A stretch of DNA of 64,000 nucleotides from Trebonia sp963811335 (GTDB taxonomy: Bacteria > Actinomycetota > Actinomycetes > Streptosporangiales > Streptosporangiaceae), in NCBI GenBank assembly GCA_963811335.1, contig CAWERB010000020.1, positions 186,001-250,000 of the forward strand, written 5' to 3'. Positions 8,928 to 17,588 of this stretch are shown piece after piece; within the stretch, counting starts at the first letter, position 1, and every line of letters starts with the position of its first letter. Both the position numbers and the translations under genes were made by a program. The notes beneath the pieces are model-generated. The model was not told where the DNA came from. It was given only the letters and a program-made list of their open reading frames with translations, and made no database searches.

Positions 8928-10055
8928 GTGACTGACATTGAGATCGGCCGCGGTAAGACCGGGCGCCGGGCGTACTCACTCGACGAGATCGGCATCGTGC
9001 CCGCGCGCCGCACCCGTGACCCTGAAGAGGTGAGCATCGCCTGGCAGATCGACGCGTACCGCTTCCAGATGCCGCTGATCGCCTGCCCGATGGACTCGGT
9101 CGTCTCGCCGCAGACCGCGATCGCGATCGGCAAGCTCGGCGGGCTCGGCGTGCTCGACCTCGAGGGCCTGTGGACCAGGTTCGAGGACCCCGAGCCGGTC
9201 CTCGCCGAGGTGACCGAGCTTGGCGAGGAGGCGGCCACCAGGCGGCTGCAGGAGATCTACGCGGAGCCAATCAAGGAGGAGCTGATCGGCCGCCGTATCG
9301 AGGAGATCTCCCGGGCCGGCGTGATCACGGCGGCCGCCCTGTCGCCGCAGCGCACCGCGCGGTACTACAAGGCGGTGCTCGACGCGGGCGCGGACATCTT
9401 CGTGATCCGCGGTACCACGGTGTCGGCCGAGCACGTTTCCGGTCGCGCCGAGCCGCTCAACCTCAAGCAGTTCATCTACGAGCTTGACATCCCGGTCATC
9501 GTCGGCGGCTGCGCGACGTACACCGCGGCGCTGCACCTGATGCGCACCGGCGCGGCGGGCGTCCTGGTGGGCTTCGGCGGCGGCAGCGGCCACACGACCG
9601 CGGCGGTGCTCGGCGTCGCGGTGCCGATGGCCACCGCCATCGCCGACGTGGCGGCGGCGAGAAGGGACTACCTGGACGAATCTGGCGGCCGGTACGTCCA
9701 TGTCATCGCCGACGGCTCGATGACCCGCAGCGGCGACATCGCCAAGGCGCTCGCCCTCGGCGCGGACGCGGTGATGGTCGGCTCGCCGTTCGCCCGCAGC
9801 ACCGAGGCGCCGGGCCGCGGCTACCACTGGGGCAGCGAGGCCAACCACCCCGAGCTGCCGCGCGGCGCCCGGGTCAAGGTCAGCGAGATCGGGACGCTCG
9901 AGCAGGTCCTGTTCGGCCCGTCCACCGTGCCCGACGGCTCGATGAACCTGATGGGCGCGCTCAAGCGGACGATGGCGACCGCCGGGTACACCGAACTCAA
10001 GGAGTTCCAGCGGGTCGAGGTGGTGGCCACCCCGCCCGCGCCGCGGCCTCACTAG
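8928..10055 (+). CDS. guaB3: GuaB3 family IMP dehydrogenase-related protein
   Basis: A 375-residue TIM-barrel protein of the actinobacterial GuaB3 family (like Rv3410c), which follows guaB in many actinomycetes. GTG 8928 gives MTDIEIGRGKTGRRAYSLDE, aligning with the family start; an in-frame upstream ATG at 8895 lies in the inverted repeat. It has no CBS domains. GGCATYTAALHLMRTGAAGV occupies the place of the GuaB catalytic loop, so a Cys is present but the GSICTTR context is absent. ADGSMTRSGDIAKALALGAD is the phosphate-binding region. Likely not a classical IMPDH; a GMP-reductase-like or regulatory role is possible. Confidence 0.88.
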   Translation: MTDIEIGRGKTGRRAYSLDEIGIVPARRTRDPEEVSIAWQIDAYRFQMPLIACPMDSVVSPQTAIAIGKLGGLGVLDLEGLWTRFEDPEPVLAEVTELGEEAATRRLQEIYAEPIKEELIGRRIEEISRAGVITAAALSPQRTARYYKAVLDAGADIFVIRGTTVSAEHVSGRAEPLNLKQFIYELDIPVIVGGCATYTAALHLMRTGAAGVLVGFGGGSGHTTAAVLGVAVPMATAIADVAAARRDYLDESGGRYVHVIADGSMTRSGDIAKALALGADAVMVGSPFARSTEAPGRGYHWGSEANHPELPRGARVKVSEIGTLEQVLFGPSTVPDGSMNLMGALKRTMATAGYTELKEFQRVEVVATPPAPRPH

Positions 10056-10082
10056 CTCAGCAAACCGTTAGACTTCATCGCC

Positions 10083-11090
10083 ATGGGCACCCGTCGCGTC
10101 TTCTCCGGCATCCAGCCGACCGCTGACTCCTTTCACCTGGGCAACTACCTGGGAGCGGTCAAGCAGTGGGTGGAGATGCAGGAGACCCATGACGCCATCT
10201 ACTGCGTGGTCGACCTGCACGCGATCACCGTGCCTTACGAGCCGGAGACCCTGCGCCGCCGGACGAGGATCGCGGCGGCGCAGTTGTTCGCGGCCGGCCT
10301 CGACCCGGAGCGGTGCATCCTGTTCGTGCAGAGCCAGGTGCAGGAGCACGCCGAGCTCGCCTGGGTGCTGTCGTGCCTGACGGGTTTCGGTGAGGCGAGC
10401 CGGATGACCCAGTTCAAGGACAAGTCGGCGAAGGGCGGCGCCGACTCGGCGAGCGTCGGCCTGTTCACCTACCCGATGCTGATGGCCGCCGACATCCTGC
10501 TCTACCAGACGGACGAGGTGCCGGTCGGCGAGGACCAGCGGCAGCACCTTGAGCTGTCAAGGAACCTCGCCCAGCGGTTCAACCACCGCTTCGGGGAGAC
10601 GTTCACCGTGCCCGCGCCGTACATCCTGCCCGCGGTGTCCAAGATCACCGACCTGCAGGACCCGACGAGCAAGATGAGCAAGTCCTCCTCCTCGCCGCAG
10701 GGCATCATTGACCTGCTCGACGAGCCCGCGGCGATCCGCAAGAAGATCAACCGCGCGGTGACCGACGCCGAGTCGGTCGTCCGGGCGGACGACGAGGCCA
10801 AGCCGGGCGTGACCAACCTGCTGCGCATCTACGCCGCCCTGTCCGGCGACAAGGTCGACGACATCGCGGCCCGCTACGGCGACGGCGGCTACGGCGGCTT
10901 CAAGAAGGACCTGGGCAATCTGGTCGCGGACACGTTCGGGCCGGTCCGCGAGCGCACCGCCAAGTACCTGGCCGACGCCGACACCCTCGACGCGCTGCTC
11001 GACGAGGGCGCGCGCCGGGCGCACGCGATCGCCCGCCAGACGATGACGCAGGTCCGGATGAGCTGCGGGTTTCCCGCGGTCTACGTGTAA
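10083..11090 (+). CDS. trpS: Tryptophan-tRNA ligase
   Basis: Class I aminoacyl-tRNA synthetase that charges tRNA-Trp. The HIGH-type motif appears as FHLGNYLGA (residues 17-26) after SGIQPTADS. DLHAITVPY, GLFTYPMLMAADILLYQ and VPVGEDQRQHLELSRN are hallmark TrpRS segments, and KMSKSS is at about residue 198. Length 335 aa is normal and the frame is intact. It starts 28 bases after guaB3, so may share its transcript, and is followed by tandem hairpins. Confidence 0.96.
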   Translation: MGTRRVFSGIQPTADSFHLGNYLGAVKQWVEMQETHDAIYCVVDLHAITVPYEPETLRRRTRIAAAQLFAAGLDPERCILFVQSQVQEHAELAWVLSCLTGFGEASRMTQFKDKSAKGGADSASVGLFTYPMLMAADILLYQTDEVPVGEDQRQHLELSRNLAQRFNHRFGETFTVPAPYILPAVSKITDLQDPTSKMSKSSSSPQGIIDLLDEPAAIRKKINRAVTDAESVVRADDEAKPGVTNLLRIYAALSGDKVDDIAARYGDGGYGGFKKDLGNLVADTFGPVRERTAKYLADADTLDALLDEGARRAHAIARQTMTQVRMSCGFPAVYV

Positions 11091-11108
11091 CGCCACGCAG
11101 CAGAACGA

Positions 11109-11156
11109 GAGCGGCTGACTCCGGCCGCGCCGCCGCTCCTCCCCCGGGCGGGGGAG
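11109..11156 (+). terminator. Tandem hairpins after trpS
   Basis: First hairpin GAGCGGC (11109-11115) with GCCGCTC (11132-11138); its loop contains TGACTCCGGCCGC. Second hairpin CTCCCCC (11139-11145) with GGGGGAG (11150-11156) and loop GGGC. T-rich sequence follows only about 40 bases later. The leading CAGAACGAG (11101-11109) and the loop are shared with the hairpin at 25298, marking a repeat family. Confidence 0.65.
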
Positions 11157-11372
11157 CACGACCGGGCTCACTGCGGTCGTTGATTTGAGTTTCGTTTTTG
11201 GGCCTTTCCTTTGGCAATCTTGACCGAAGATGTCGCAACGCCAGCAACAAGACGCTACTGGTCAAACACGCCTATCAAGGACGATTCAATATTCCAGGGC
11301 TGGAAACGCTAGAGAGGCACCCGTTTAGCGCAACCCGCCGCGGGGGACCCCTGGCAACCCTGGAGGCCTGAC

Positions 11373-12536
11373 ATGACGATCGAGTGGAACCCCTCGGCCG
11401 GCCCGACCCTTGGCGTCGAATGGGAGGTGCAGTTGGTCGACGCGCAGACCCGGATGCTGCGGCAGGACGCGGGCCTGGTGCTGGCCGGGCTTCCCGGGCT
11501 GCTTGAGAGCGGCGAGCACCCCAAGATGCGTCATGAGCTGATGCAGTCCACGGTCGAGGTGGTGACCGGCATCTGCGGGACCGTTGCCGAGGCCAAGGCG
11601 GACCTGGCGCTGTCCCTCAAGGACCTGCAGCGCGCCGCTGAGCACCATGGCATCGTGATCGCCAGTTCCGGCACGCACCCGATCAGCCACTGGCGCGACG
11701 GGAAGATGGCGCCCAGCCAGCGGTACGCGGAACTCGTTCAGGAGCTCCAGTGGCCGTGCCGTAGGCTGCAGACCATGGCCGTTCACGTGCACGTAGGGCT
11801 ACGAGACGAGCACAGGGCGATGCCGGTCATCCACGCCCTCGCCGTCTACCTGCCGCACCTTCTCGGCCTTTCCGCGTCCAGCCCCTTCTGGTGCGGCGAG
11901 GACACGGGCCTCGCCTCGTCCCGGTCCGTCGTCTTCGGCTCGCTGCCGCGGGTCGGGCCGCCAGCCGACCTCCCCGACTGGCCATCCTTCGAGGACTTCA
12001 TGGCGAGCCAGATCCGGGCGGGTACCGTCCGGTCGGTCAAGGAAGTGTGGTGGGATGTCCGCCCGCACCCGGACTTCGGCACGATCGAGGTCAGGATCGC
12101 GGACGCCGTCCCCACGCTGCGGGAGGTCGGCATGCTCGCCGCGCTCGTGCAGTGCCTGGTCCACCTGTTCGACACCCAGCTGGACCGCGGGTACCGGCTG
12201 CCGTCCCGCTCGTCGTGGATCGTCGCCGACAATAAGTGGCGCGCCACCCGGCACGGGCTCGATGCGTCCATCGTCACGAGCGAGGCCGGAGATACCGCGC
12301 CGCTCCGCGATGAGGTATATGAGCTTATCCGTGACCTGCAGCCGATAGCATGGCGGCTCGGCTGTGCGGAAGAACTGGCGCTTGCCTCCGAGGTGCTCGA
12401 GTACGGGGCGCCCTACGAGCGGCAGCGTGCGGTGCACAGCGGCGACGGCGACCTGACCAGCGTGGTGGACGCGCTCGTCACCGAGTTCGCGGAGGACAAA
12501 TTCGTCCTGCGCGGGGATGGTGGGCATGGCGGATGA
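11373..12536 (+). CDS. Glutamate-cysteine ligase family 2 (YbdK-like carboxylate-amine ligase)
   Basis: A 387-residue GCS2-family ATP-dependent ligase that joins a carboxylate (typically glutamate) to an amine such as cysteine. N-terminal LGVEWEVQLVDAQT is the family signature (GxExE), HVHVGLRDEHRAM is the metal/substrate motif at about residue 138, and VWWDVRPHPDFGTIEVRIAD is the core active-site strand. Homologues include E. coli YbdK and actinomycete EgtA-like proteins; the exact amine is unknown. ATG 11373 lies a short distance after GGAGG (11363-11367). The end overlaps the M20 gene start, suggesting one operon. Confidence 0.85.
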   Translation: MTIEWNPSAGPTLGVEWEVQLVDAQTRMLRQDAGLVLAGLPGLLESGEHPKMRHELMQSTVEVVTGICGTVAEAKADLALSLKDLQRAAEHHGIVIASSGTHPISHWRDGKMAPSQRYAELVQELQWPCRRLQTMAVHVHVGLRDEHRAMPVIHALAVYLPHLLGLSASSPFWCGEDTGLASSRSVVFGSLPRVGPPADLPDWPSFEDFMASQIRAGTVRSVKEVWWDVRPHPDFGTIEVRIADAVPTLREVGMLAALVQCLVHLFDTQLDRGYRLPSRSSWIVADNKWRATRHGLDASIVTSEAGDTAPLRDEVYELIRDLQPIAWRLGCAEELALASEVLEYGAPYERQRAVHSGDGDLTSVVDALVTEFAEDKFVLRGDGGHGG

Positions 12537-13722
12537 CCTCACCGAGGCTCTGGACGCGTTCCTGGCCCGGCATGAGACGGAGCTGATCGAGTTCCGCCGT
12601 GACCTGCACGCGCATCCGGAGCCGGCCTACGCCGAGCAGCGGACCACGCGGCTTGTCGCGGACCGGCTGGCCAGGGCGGGGCTGCGCCCGGTACTGCTGC
12701 CGCGGACCACCGGGCTCTACGCGGACATCGGCGAGGGGGAACCGCGGGTCGCGCTGCGCGCGGACATGGACGCGCTGCCGATGGATGACGAGAAGTGCGT
12801 GACCTACCGGTCCACCAGCCCTGGACTGTGCCACGCCTGCGGGCACGACGCGCACACCGCCATGCTGGCCGGCGCCGGGGAGTTCCTCGCCGCCCGGGCG
12901 GCGCGCGGTCAGCTCGCCGGCGGCGTCCGGCTGATCTTCCAGCCTGCCGAGGAGGTCGCCAACGGCGCCAGGGACGTCATCGCCGCCGGCGCGCTCGACG
13001 GCGTCGGCCGGATCTTCGCGGTGCACTGCGACCCGAGGCTGGACACGGGCAAGGTCGGCATCCGGGCGGGCGCGATCACCGCGGCCTGCGACAAGGTGAA
13101 GGTCACCCTGGCCGGCCCCGGCGGGCACACCGCGCGCCCGCACCTGACCGCGGACGTGGTCTACGCGCTCGGCAAGATCGTGACCGAGGTCCCGGCGGCG
13201 CTGACCCGCCGGGTGGACCCGCGGGCCGGCCTGAGCCTGGTCTGGGGCCGCGTGAGCGCGGGCGCCGCCGCGAATGCCATCCCCGACGAGGGGGAGGTCG
13301 AGGGCACGGTGCGCTGCCTCGACACGGAGGTGTGGCGGTCCGCGACCGCCCTCATCGAGGACCTGGTCCAGTCGGTGGCGCTGGCCTACGAGGTGACGGC
13401 CAAGGTGGAGTTCCTCAGCGCGGTGCCGCCGACCGTGAACGAGCCGGCCAGCGCCGCCATGCTCGCGGCCGCCGCCGCCGCGGTGCTCGGCCAGGACGCG
13501 GTGACGGAGACGGCGCAGAGCCTCGGCGGCGAGGACTTCGCGTGGTACCTCCACCAGGTGCCTGGCGCCATGGCCAGGCTGGGCTCCCGCACGCCGGGCG
13601 CGCTCATCGCGGGGGACCTGCACCAGCCGACGTTTGACATTGACGAGCGGGCGATCGGCGCCGGGGTGCGCGTGCTCGCCGCGGTGGCCTCCGGGGAGAC
13701 GGCAGAGACCGCGGGCGAGTGA
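12526..13722 (+). CDS. M20 family metal-dependent amidohydrolase
   Basis: Peptidase M20D-type amidohydrolase, relatives of which hydrolyse N-acyl amino acids. Visible motifs: RRDLHAHPEPAYAE (residues 23-36), metal-binding RADMDALP and CHACGHDAHTAMLAG (about residues 85-120), FQPAEEVANGARDVI (catalytic/bridging Glu), dimerisation-domain GGHTARPH, and terminal GGEDFAWYL with the last metal ligand. The start is ATG 12526 (MADDLTEAL); ATG 12517 is possible. It overlaps the ligase gene by 11 bases, so the pair may make and degrade related amides (inference). Confidence 0.87.
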   Translation: MADDLTEALDAFLARHETELIEFRRDLHAHPEPAYAEQRTTRLVADRLARAGLRPVLLPRTTGLYADIGEGEPRVALRADMDALPMDDEKCVTYRSTSPGLCHACGHDAHTAMLAGAGEFLAARAARGQLAGGVRLIFQPAEEVANGARDVIAAGALDGVGRIFAVHCDPRLDTGKVGIRAGAITAACDKVKVTLAGPGGHTARPHLTADVVYALGKIVTEVPAALTRRVDPRAGLSLVWGRVSAGAAANAIPDEGEVEGTVRCLDTEVWRSATALIEDLVQSVALAYEVTAKVEFLSAVPPTVNEPASAAMLAAAAAAVLGQDAVTETAQSLGGEDFAWYLHQVPGAMARLGSRTPGALIAGDLHQPTFDIDERAIGAGVRVLAAVASGETAETAGE

Positions 13723-13746
13723 TGCCAGCAGTGAGTGATAACAGCG

Positions 13747-14442
13747 GTGGGTGACGGCAACGGCCGCGGCGAAGCCGACCGGGAGGTGTTCCGGTCGCCG
13801 GCCGCCGCGGCGCTGTGGTGGCTGTGGGTCCTTTTCGCGGTCGGCAACCTCGTCGACCTGGCCGTACAGGGCCGTGATCACCTTTCGGTCGTGGCCGCGT
13901 TCATCCTGCTGTTCATCACCGGCGTGGTCTACGTCACGGCGCGGCGCCCGCGGGTGATCATCGATGCCGGCGGGGTGACGGTGGTCAACCCCGTCGGCGA
14001 CCACCGGGTCGGCTGGCCGGCGGTAGCCGCGGCCGACGCCACCGAGCTCCTCCGGTTGCGATGCGAATGGCCGGACGGCGACCGGACCGGACGGCGGGCC
14101 ATCTACGCGTGGGCGGTGCACTCCTCGCGGCGCAGGCAGGTCGGTGCCGAGCTGCGCGCGCAGCGCCAGTCGCGGCGTACTGCCCGCGGCCTCGGCGAGA
14201 GCGGCCTGAGCGGCACCGGCAGGCCAGGCGGCTACGGCGCGCCGCTAGCCAAGCCGCCAGAGCCCGTCCCGCTTGGCGTGGACGCCGACCGGGTAATCGC
14301 CACCATCACGGCCCGCACCGAGCAGGCGCGGCTCGACGCGCCAGGCGCGACGGCCGTGGCCCCGGACTCGACCTGGAACTGGCCGGCCATCGCCGCCGTC
14401 GCCGTCCCTGGCGTCGCCCTGGTCATCGCCGCCCTCGCCTGA
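13747..14442 (+). CDS. Membrane protein with PH-like domain
   Basis: A 231-residue protein with two closely spaced hydrophobic segments at about residues 22-65 (ALWWLWVLFAVGNLVDLAVQ; VVAAFILLFITGVVYVTA), a bacterial PH-like core (RPRVIIDAGGVTVVNPVGDH followed by VGWPAVAAADA), an Arg-rich linker, and a C-terminal hydrophobic helix. This layout matches actinobacterial PH-domain membrane proteins of unknown role. GTG 13747 is chosen; an in-frame GTG at 13735 is an alternative. No frameshift. Confidence 0.7.
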   Translation: MGDGNGRGEADREVFRSPAAAALWWLWVLFAVGNLVDLAVQGRDHLSVVAAFILLFITGVVYVTARRPRVIIDAGGVTVVNPVGDHRVGWPAVAAADATELLRLRCEWPDGDRTGRRAIYAWAVHSSRRRQVGAELRAQRQSRRTARGLGESGLSGTGRPGGYGAPLAKPPEPVPLGVDADRVIATITARTEQARLDAPGATAVAPDSTWNWPAIAAVAVPGVALVIAALA

Positions 14443-14903
14443 AGCCCTGGCGGTAACTCCGGGGGATTTGACGGGCGGGCGCGGAGCCAGTCGATGTAGT
14501 CGGCCGGCGCCCCCGCCTTGATCGCCGCGTCAACCAGGATGGACAGCCGCTGGTCGGAGGGCAGCCCGCCCTCATAGGCGTCGAGCACGTACAGCCAGGC
14601 GAGCACGTCTCCGTCCAGCGTCTGCACCCGGACCTTGATCTTGCTGTAAAAGCCGAGGTCCACGCCGTCCCAGCTGTCGAGCTCCTTCTCGTCTACCTCA
14701 GGAACGTCGTACAGCGCCACGAATACCCGCTGGGCCGGGTCCTCGACCAACGTCGCGAGGGCCCCGTCCCAGCCGAGATCCTCGCCACCGAAGGTCAGGC
14801 GCCAGCCCTCCAGCCACCCGGTGCCCCGCTGCGGGGAGTGCGGGCAGCGCAGAAGCATCTGCGCCGGATCCATGTTGCTGCCGTAGGCGGCGTAAAGTGC
14901 CAC
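14232..14903 (-). CDS. Gamma-glutamylcyclotransferase-like protein
   Basis: GTG 14903 gives MALYAAYGSNMDPAQMLLRC, containing the YGSN motif that binds substrate in gamma-glutamylcyclotransferase-fold proteins. VFVALYDVPEVDEKELDSWD supplies the expected acidic residue and YSKIKVRVQTLDG the following strand. The conserved domain ends near 14460 (DYIDWLRARP). The open frame continues to 14232, antisense to the end of the PH-domain gene, with low-complexity sequence that is probably not native. A lost stop by frame error near 14455 is likely, so the true protein is about 150 aa. Confidence 0.7.
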   Translation of the reverse strand: MALYAAYGSNMDPAQMLLRCPHSPQRGTGWLEGWRLTFGGEDLGWDGALATLVEDPAQRVFVALYDVPEVDEKELDSWDGVDLGFYSKIKVRVQTLDGDVLAWLYVLDAYEGGLPSDQRLSILVDAAIKAGAPADYIDWLRARPSNPPELPPGLQARAAMTRATPGTATAAMAGQFQVESGATAVAPGASSRACSVRAVMVAITRSASTPSGTGSGGLASGAP

Positions 14904-15081
14904 GCTGCCTAACTGTACGGGGTAACCGTTGTGCGGTCGGAAACGATGACGGTTTTCGTCGTTCCGCGCACACGGAAAGTGCACGCGGCACGCCGCGCGC
15001 GCCCCAGCCCGGTAACCAGCCGCGGCGTAAACCGGCGGCTGGGTACAAGGCGGGGGCGAACGTGCAGGATAATTGCCTAAC

Positions 15082-16479
15082 GTGACTCTTCCACGTCCAC
15101 GCGTCGCCATTCTCGGCGGCGGCCCGGGCGGCTACGAGGCCGCGCTGGTCGCCGCGCAGCTGGGGGCCGAGGTGACCGTCATCGACGAAGACGGCCTCGG
15201 CGGCGCCTGCGTCCTGACCGACTGCGTCCCGAGCAAGACGCTGATCGAGTCATCGTCCACCATGACCTCGCTCGGCCGCTCCGCCTCGCTCGGCCTGCAG
15301 CTCGCCGACGGCGCCAATCCGGTGGTGGAGGTGGACGCGCCCGCGCTGAGCGCGCGGATCAAGGCGCTCGCCGCCGCGCAGTCGAACGACATCGCCGAGC
15401 ACGTCACCGCCGAGGGCGTCCGGATCATCCAGGCCAGGGGGCAGCTGACCGGGCCGCGCACGATCGAGGCCGCCGGGGAAACCGTGCACGCCGACGTGCT
15501 GCTCATCGCGACGGGCGCGTCGCCGCGGTCACTGCCGGACGGCGTGCCGGACGGTGAGCGCATCCTGACCTGCCGCCAGCTGTACGACCTGGCCGAGCTG
15601 CCGGAAGAGCTGGTCGTGGTCGGCTCCGGCGTGACGGGCGCCGAGTTCGCGAGCGCCTACCAGGCGCTCGGCTCACAGGTCACCCTGGTGTCGTCCAGGG
15701 AGCGGGTGCTGCCGCACGAGGACAAGGACGCCGCCGTCTTGATCGAGGGCGTCTTCCGGCGGCGCGGCATGAACGTGCTCGGCCGGTCCCGGGCCGAGGC
15801 GGTGCACCGCAAGGGCGACGGCGTGGTCGTCACGCTCGGCGACGGCCGGCCGGTCACCGGCTCGCACTGCCTGCTCACCGTGGGCATGGTGCCGTCAACC
15901 CGGGGGATCGGCCTGGCGGAGGCCGGGGTGAAGCTGGACGCGCGCGGTTTCATCGAGGTAGACCGCGTGTCCCGGACCTCGGTACAGGGCATCTACGCGG
16001 CCGGCGACTGCACGGGCGTCCTCATGCTCGCCTCGGTGGCCGCGATGCAGGGCCGCATCGCGATGTGGCACGCGCTCGGCGAGGCGGTACAGCCGATCAG
16101 GCTCAGCCATGTGGCGTCCACCATCTTCACCGACCCGGAGATCGCCTCGGTCGGCGTCTCACAGGCCGCCGTGGACCGCGGCGAGGTACAGGCCCGCGTG
16201 GCCAGGCTGCCCCTGGCCACCAACCCGAGGGCCAAGATGGGCGGCCTCCGTGACGGGTTCGTCAAGATCTTCGCGCGCCCGGGCACCGGCCTGGTGCTCG
16301 GCGGCGTGGTCGTCGCGCCCAGGGCCAGCGAGCTGATCCTGCCGCTGTCGATCGCGGTCGAGCAGAACCTGTCGGTCGACCAGATCGCTCACACGTTCTC
16401 GGTCTACCCGTCCCTGTCGGGCTCGGTCACCGAGGCCGCCCGCACCGTCATGGAGTTCGGCTCAGACACGATCATCTAG
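15082..16479 (+). CDS. lpdA: NAD(P)H-quinone dehydrogenase / flavoprotein disulfide reductase LpdA
   Basis: FAD-dependent pyridine-nucleotide-disulfide oxidoreductase closely matching M. tuberculosis LpdA (Rv3303c) along its length. FAD motif VAILGGGPGGYEAALVAAQ at the N-terminus, NAD motif VVVGSGVTGAEFASAYQALG at about residue 180, FAD site GIYAAGDCTG near residue 310, and C-terminal VYPSLSGSVTEA. Unlike Mtb LpdA, which has Ala in place of the first redox Cys, this copy has CVLTDC (CX4C). The usual His of the HPTLSE motif is Tyr here, as in Mtb. GTG 15082 is preferred to TTG 15073. Confidence 0.92.
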   Translation: MTLPRPRVAILGGGPGGYEAALVAAQLGAEVTVIDEDGLGGACVLTDCVPSKTLIESSSTMTSLGRSASLGLQLADGANPVVEVDAPALSARIKALAAAQSNDIAEHVTAEGVRIIQARGQLTGPRTIEAAGETVHADVLLIATGASPRSLPDGVPDGERILTCRQLYDLAELPEELVVVGSGVTGAEFASAYQALGSQVTLVSSRERVLPHEDKDAAVLIEGVFRRRGMNVLGRSRAEAVHRKGDGVVVTLGDGRPVTGSHCLLTVGMVPSTRGIGLAEAGVKLDARGFIEVDRVSRTSVQGIYAAGDCTGVLMLASVAAMQGRIAMWHALGEAVQPIRLSHVASTIFTDPEIASVGVSQAAVDRGEVQARVARLPLATNPRAKMGGLRDGFVKIFARPGTGLVLGGVVVAPRASELILPLSIAVEQNLSVDQIAHTFSVYPSLSGSVTEAARTVMEFGSDTII

Positions 16480-17061
16480 GCGCAGGATGTGGCCGGAGAT
16501 GCCGTCGATAATGACGTCAGCCCGCTGCGGGGTGCGCTCGCGGGCGAGCATCGCGTCTTCTTGGGCGCCCCAGGCGTCCCAGTAGGGCGCGAACGTCTCA
16601 CCGTCGCGGTCAAGTGCTCTTGTCTTCCGAACGGAAGCGGGTGCCTCCGTCCAGATCAGCAGGCTCTCATAGGCGGCGGCGCGCCGTGCCCCGGCGCCAA
16701 CTCCCTCGACGATCAGTACCTCGGGCGGCTCGAGCGTCCACGGCGTGTCCCACGCGGCCGCGATCCAGTCGTACCGAGGCACGCGCGCCGCCCGCCCGGC
16801 GGCCAGCGGCTCAAGCACCGCGGAAACGAGCATGTCGATCCCGCGCTCCAGCCCGTCCCAGCCGCCGTACAGGTACTCAAGCGAGACGGCGGGCGCACCG
16901 AGTTCCGCCGCAAGTGCCGTGGCGAGCGAGGTCTTCCCCGAGCCCGACCGGCCATCGACGGCGTAGACGCGGGTCCGCCCGGCCGCGGGCGCCCGCGACC
17001 AGGCCAGCCGCACGACCAGCCGCACGGCCGGGGCAATCTCCGGCTGCCCGCCGCTCAGCAT
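16462..17061 (-). CDS. P-loop NTPase, uridine kinase-like
   Basis: A 199-residue NTPase. Walker A is GRSGSGKTS at about residue 33; the following YLYGGWDGLERG and PRYDWIAAAWDTPWTLEPPE resemble the substrate region of actinobacterial uridine kinase-like proteins, and VLIVEGVGAGARR is the Walker B-type strand. ATG 17061 (MLSGGQPEIAP) has a purine-rich GAGGGAAG upstream. The frame extends to an ATG at 17130, but that lies inside an inverted repeat. It converges on lpdA with an 18-base overlap. Substrate unproven. Confidence 0.72.
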   Translation of the reverse strand: MLSGGQPEIAPAVRLVVRLAWSRAPAAGRTRVYAVDGRSGSGKTSLATALAAELGAPAVSLEYLYGGWDGLERGIDMLVSAVLEPLAAGRAARVPRYDWIAAAWDTPWTLEPPEVLIVEGVGAGARRAAAYESLLIWTEAPASVRKTRALDRDGETFAPYWDAWGAQEDAMLARERTPQRADVIIDGISGHILRLDDRV

Positions 17062-17118
17062 CTTCCCTCTCCCGTCTTCCCTCTCACCGTCTTCCCCTCT
17101 CCCCTTCCCGCCTGAACA

Positions 17119-17166
17119 GATAGTGGACATTTAGGCACACTCCGATGTACCCGAATGTCCACTATC
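17119..17166. repeat. 12-bp perfect inverted repeat with 24-base centre
   Basis: GATAGTGGACAT (17119-17130) pairs exactly with ATGTCCACTATC (17155-17166). The centre (TTAGGCACACTCCGATGTAC at 17131-17150, then CCGA) is not symmetric. It lies between the divergent-facing 5' end of the P-loop gene and the 3' end of the DUF5313 gene, both minus strand. It resembles the elements at 7116 and 27469. Confidence 0.6.
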
Positions 17167-17237
17167 TCGGGTTGACCGCCCAGCAACGGTCCTGCCCTCC
17201 GATCGGACCGCCGTTGCCGCGGCGTTGCGGGAGGGCG

Positions 17238-17579
17238 TTAGTGGGTGGGGCGGCCGAGGTCGGGGTCGTCGGGTACCTCAAGGCCGTGCTGCTTGAGCCG
17301 GGCGGCGCGGACGTCGTCCGCGCTGATCAGCACTGTCCCGACGCTCGCGATGAGCGCGAACGCCGGAACGGCCACCCGGAGCCAGTCCGGGCCGGGCAGG
17401 AAGGCGAGCGCGACGCAGATCGGCACCATGAGCACCATGAGGCGCCTGATGGTGCGCCCGCGCCAGCCCGCGTCGGTCAGCTCGTGCCTGACCCACTCCC
17501 GGTTCTCCGGCGGGAGCCGGAAGCCGATCGCGAACAGCACCCAGCCCGCGACGCTCGGATCTCCGGCCAGCCGTCGCAC
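17238..17579 (-). CDS. DUF5313 family membrane protein
   Basis: A 113-residue protein with N-terminal VLFAIGFRLPPENREWVRHE, the recognisable DUF5313 start (PPENREWV-HDLT-G-R), then two hydrophobic helices at about residues 47-85 (LMVLMVPICVALAFLPGP; VAVPAFALIASVGTVLIS) and a short polar tail. This actinobacterial family has no known role. It lies ten bases downstream of the carboxylase gene on the same strand and is probably cotranscribed with it. Confidence 0.75.
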   Translation of the reverse strand: MRRLAGDPSVAGWVLFAIGFRLPPENREWVRHELTDAGWRGRTIRRLMVLMVPICVALAFLPGPDWLRVAVPAFALIASVGTVLISADDVRAARLKQHGLEVPDDPDLGRPTH

Positions 17580-17588
17580 CGCGCTGGC

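Noticed and set aside
12478..14121. Minus-strand open frame of 547 codons
   Set aside because: Antisense shadow of the M20 amidohydrolase and PH-domain genes; His/Arg/Gly-rich with no motifs, a common artefact in GC-rich DNA.
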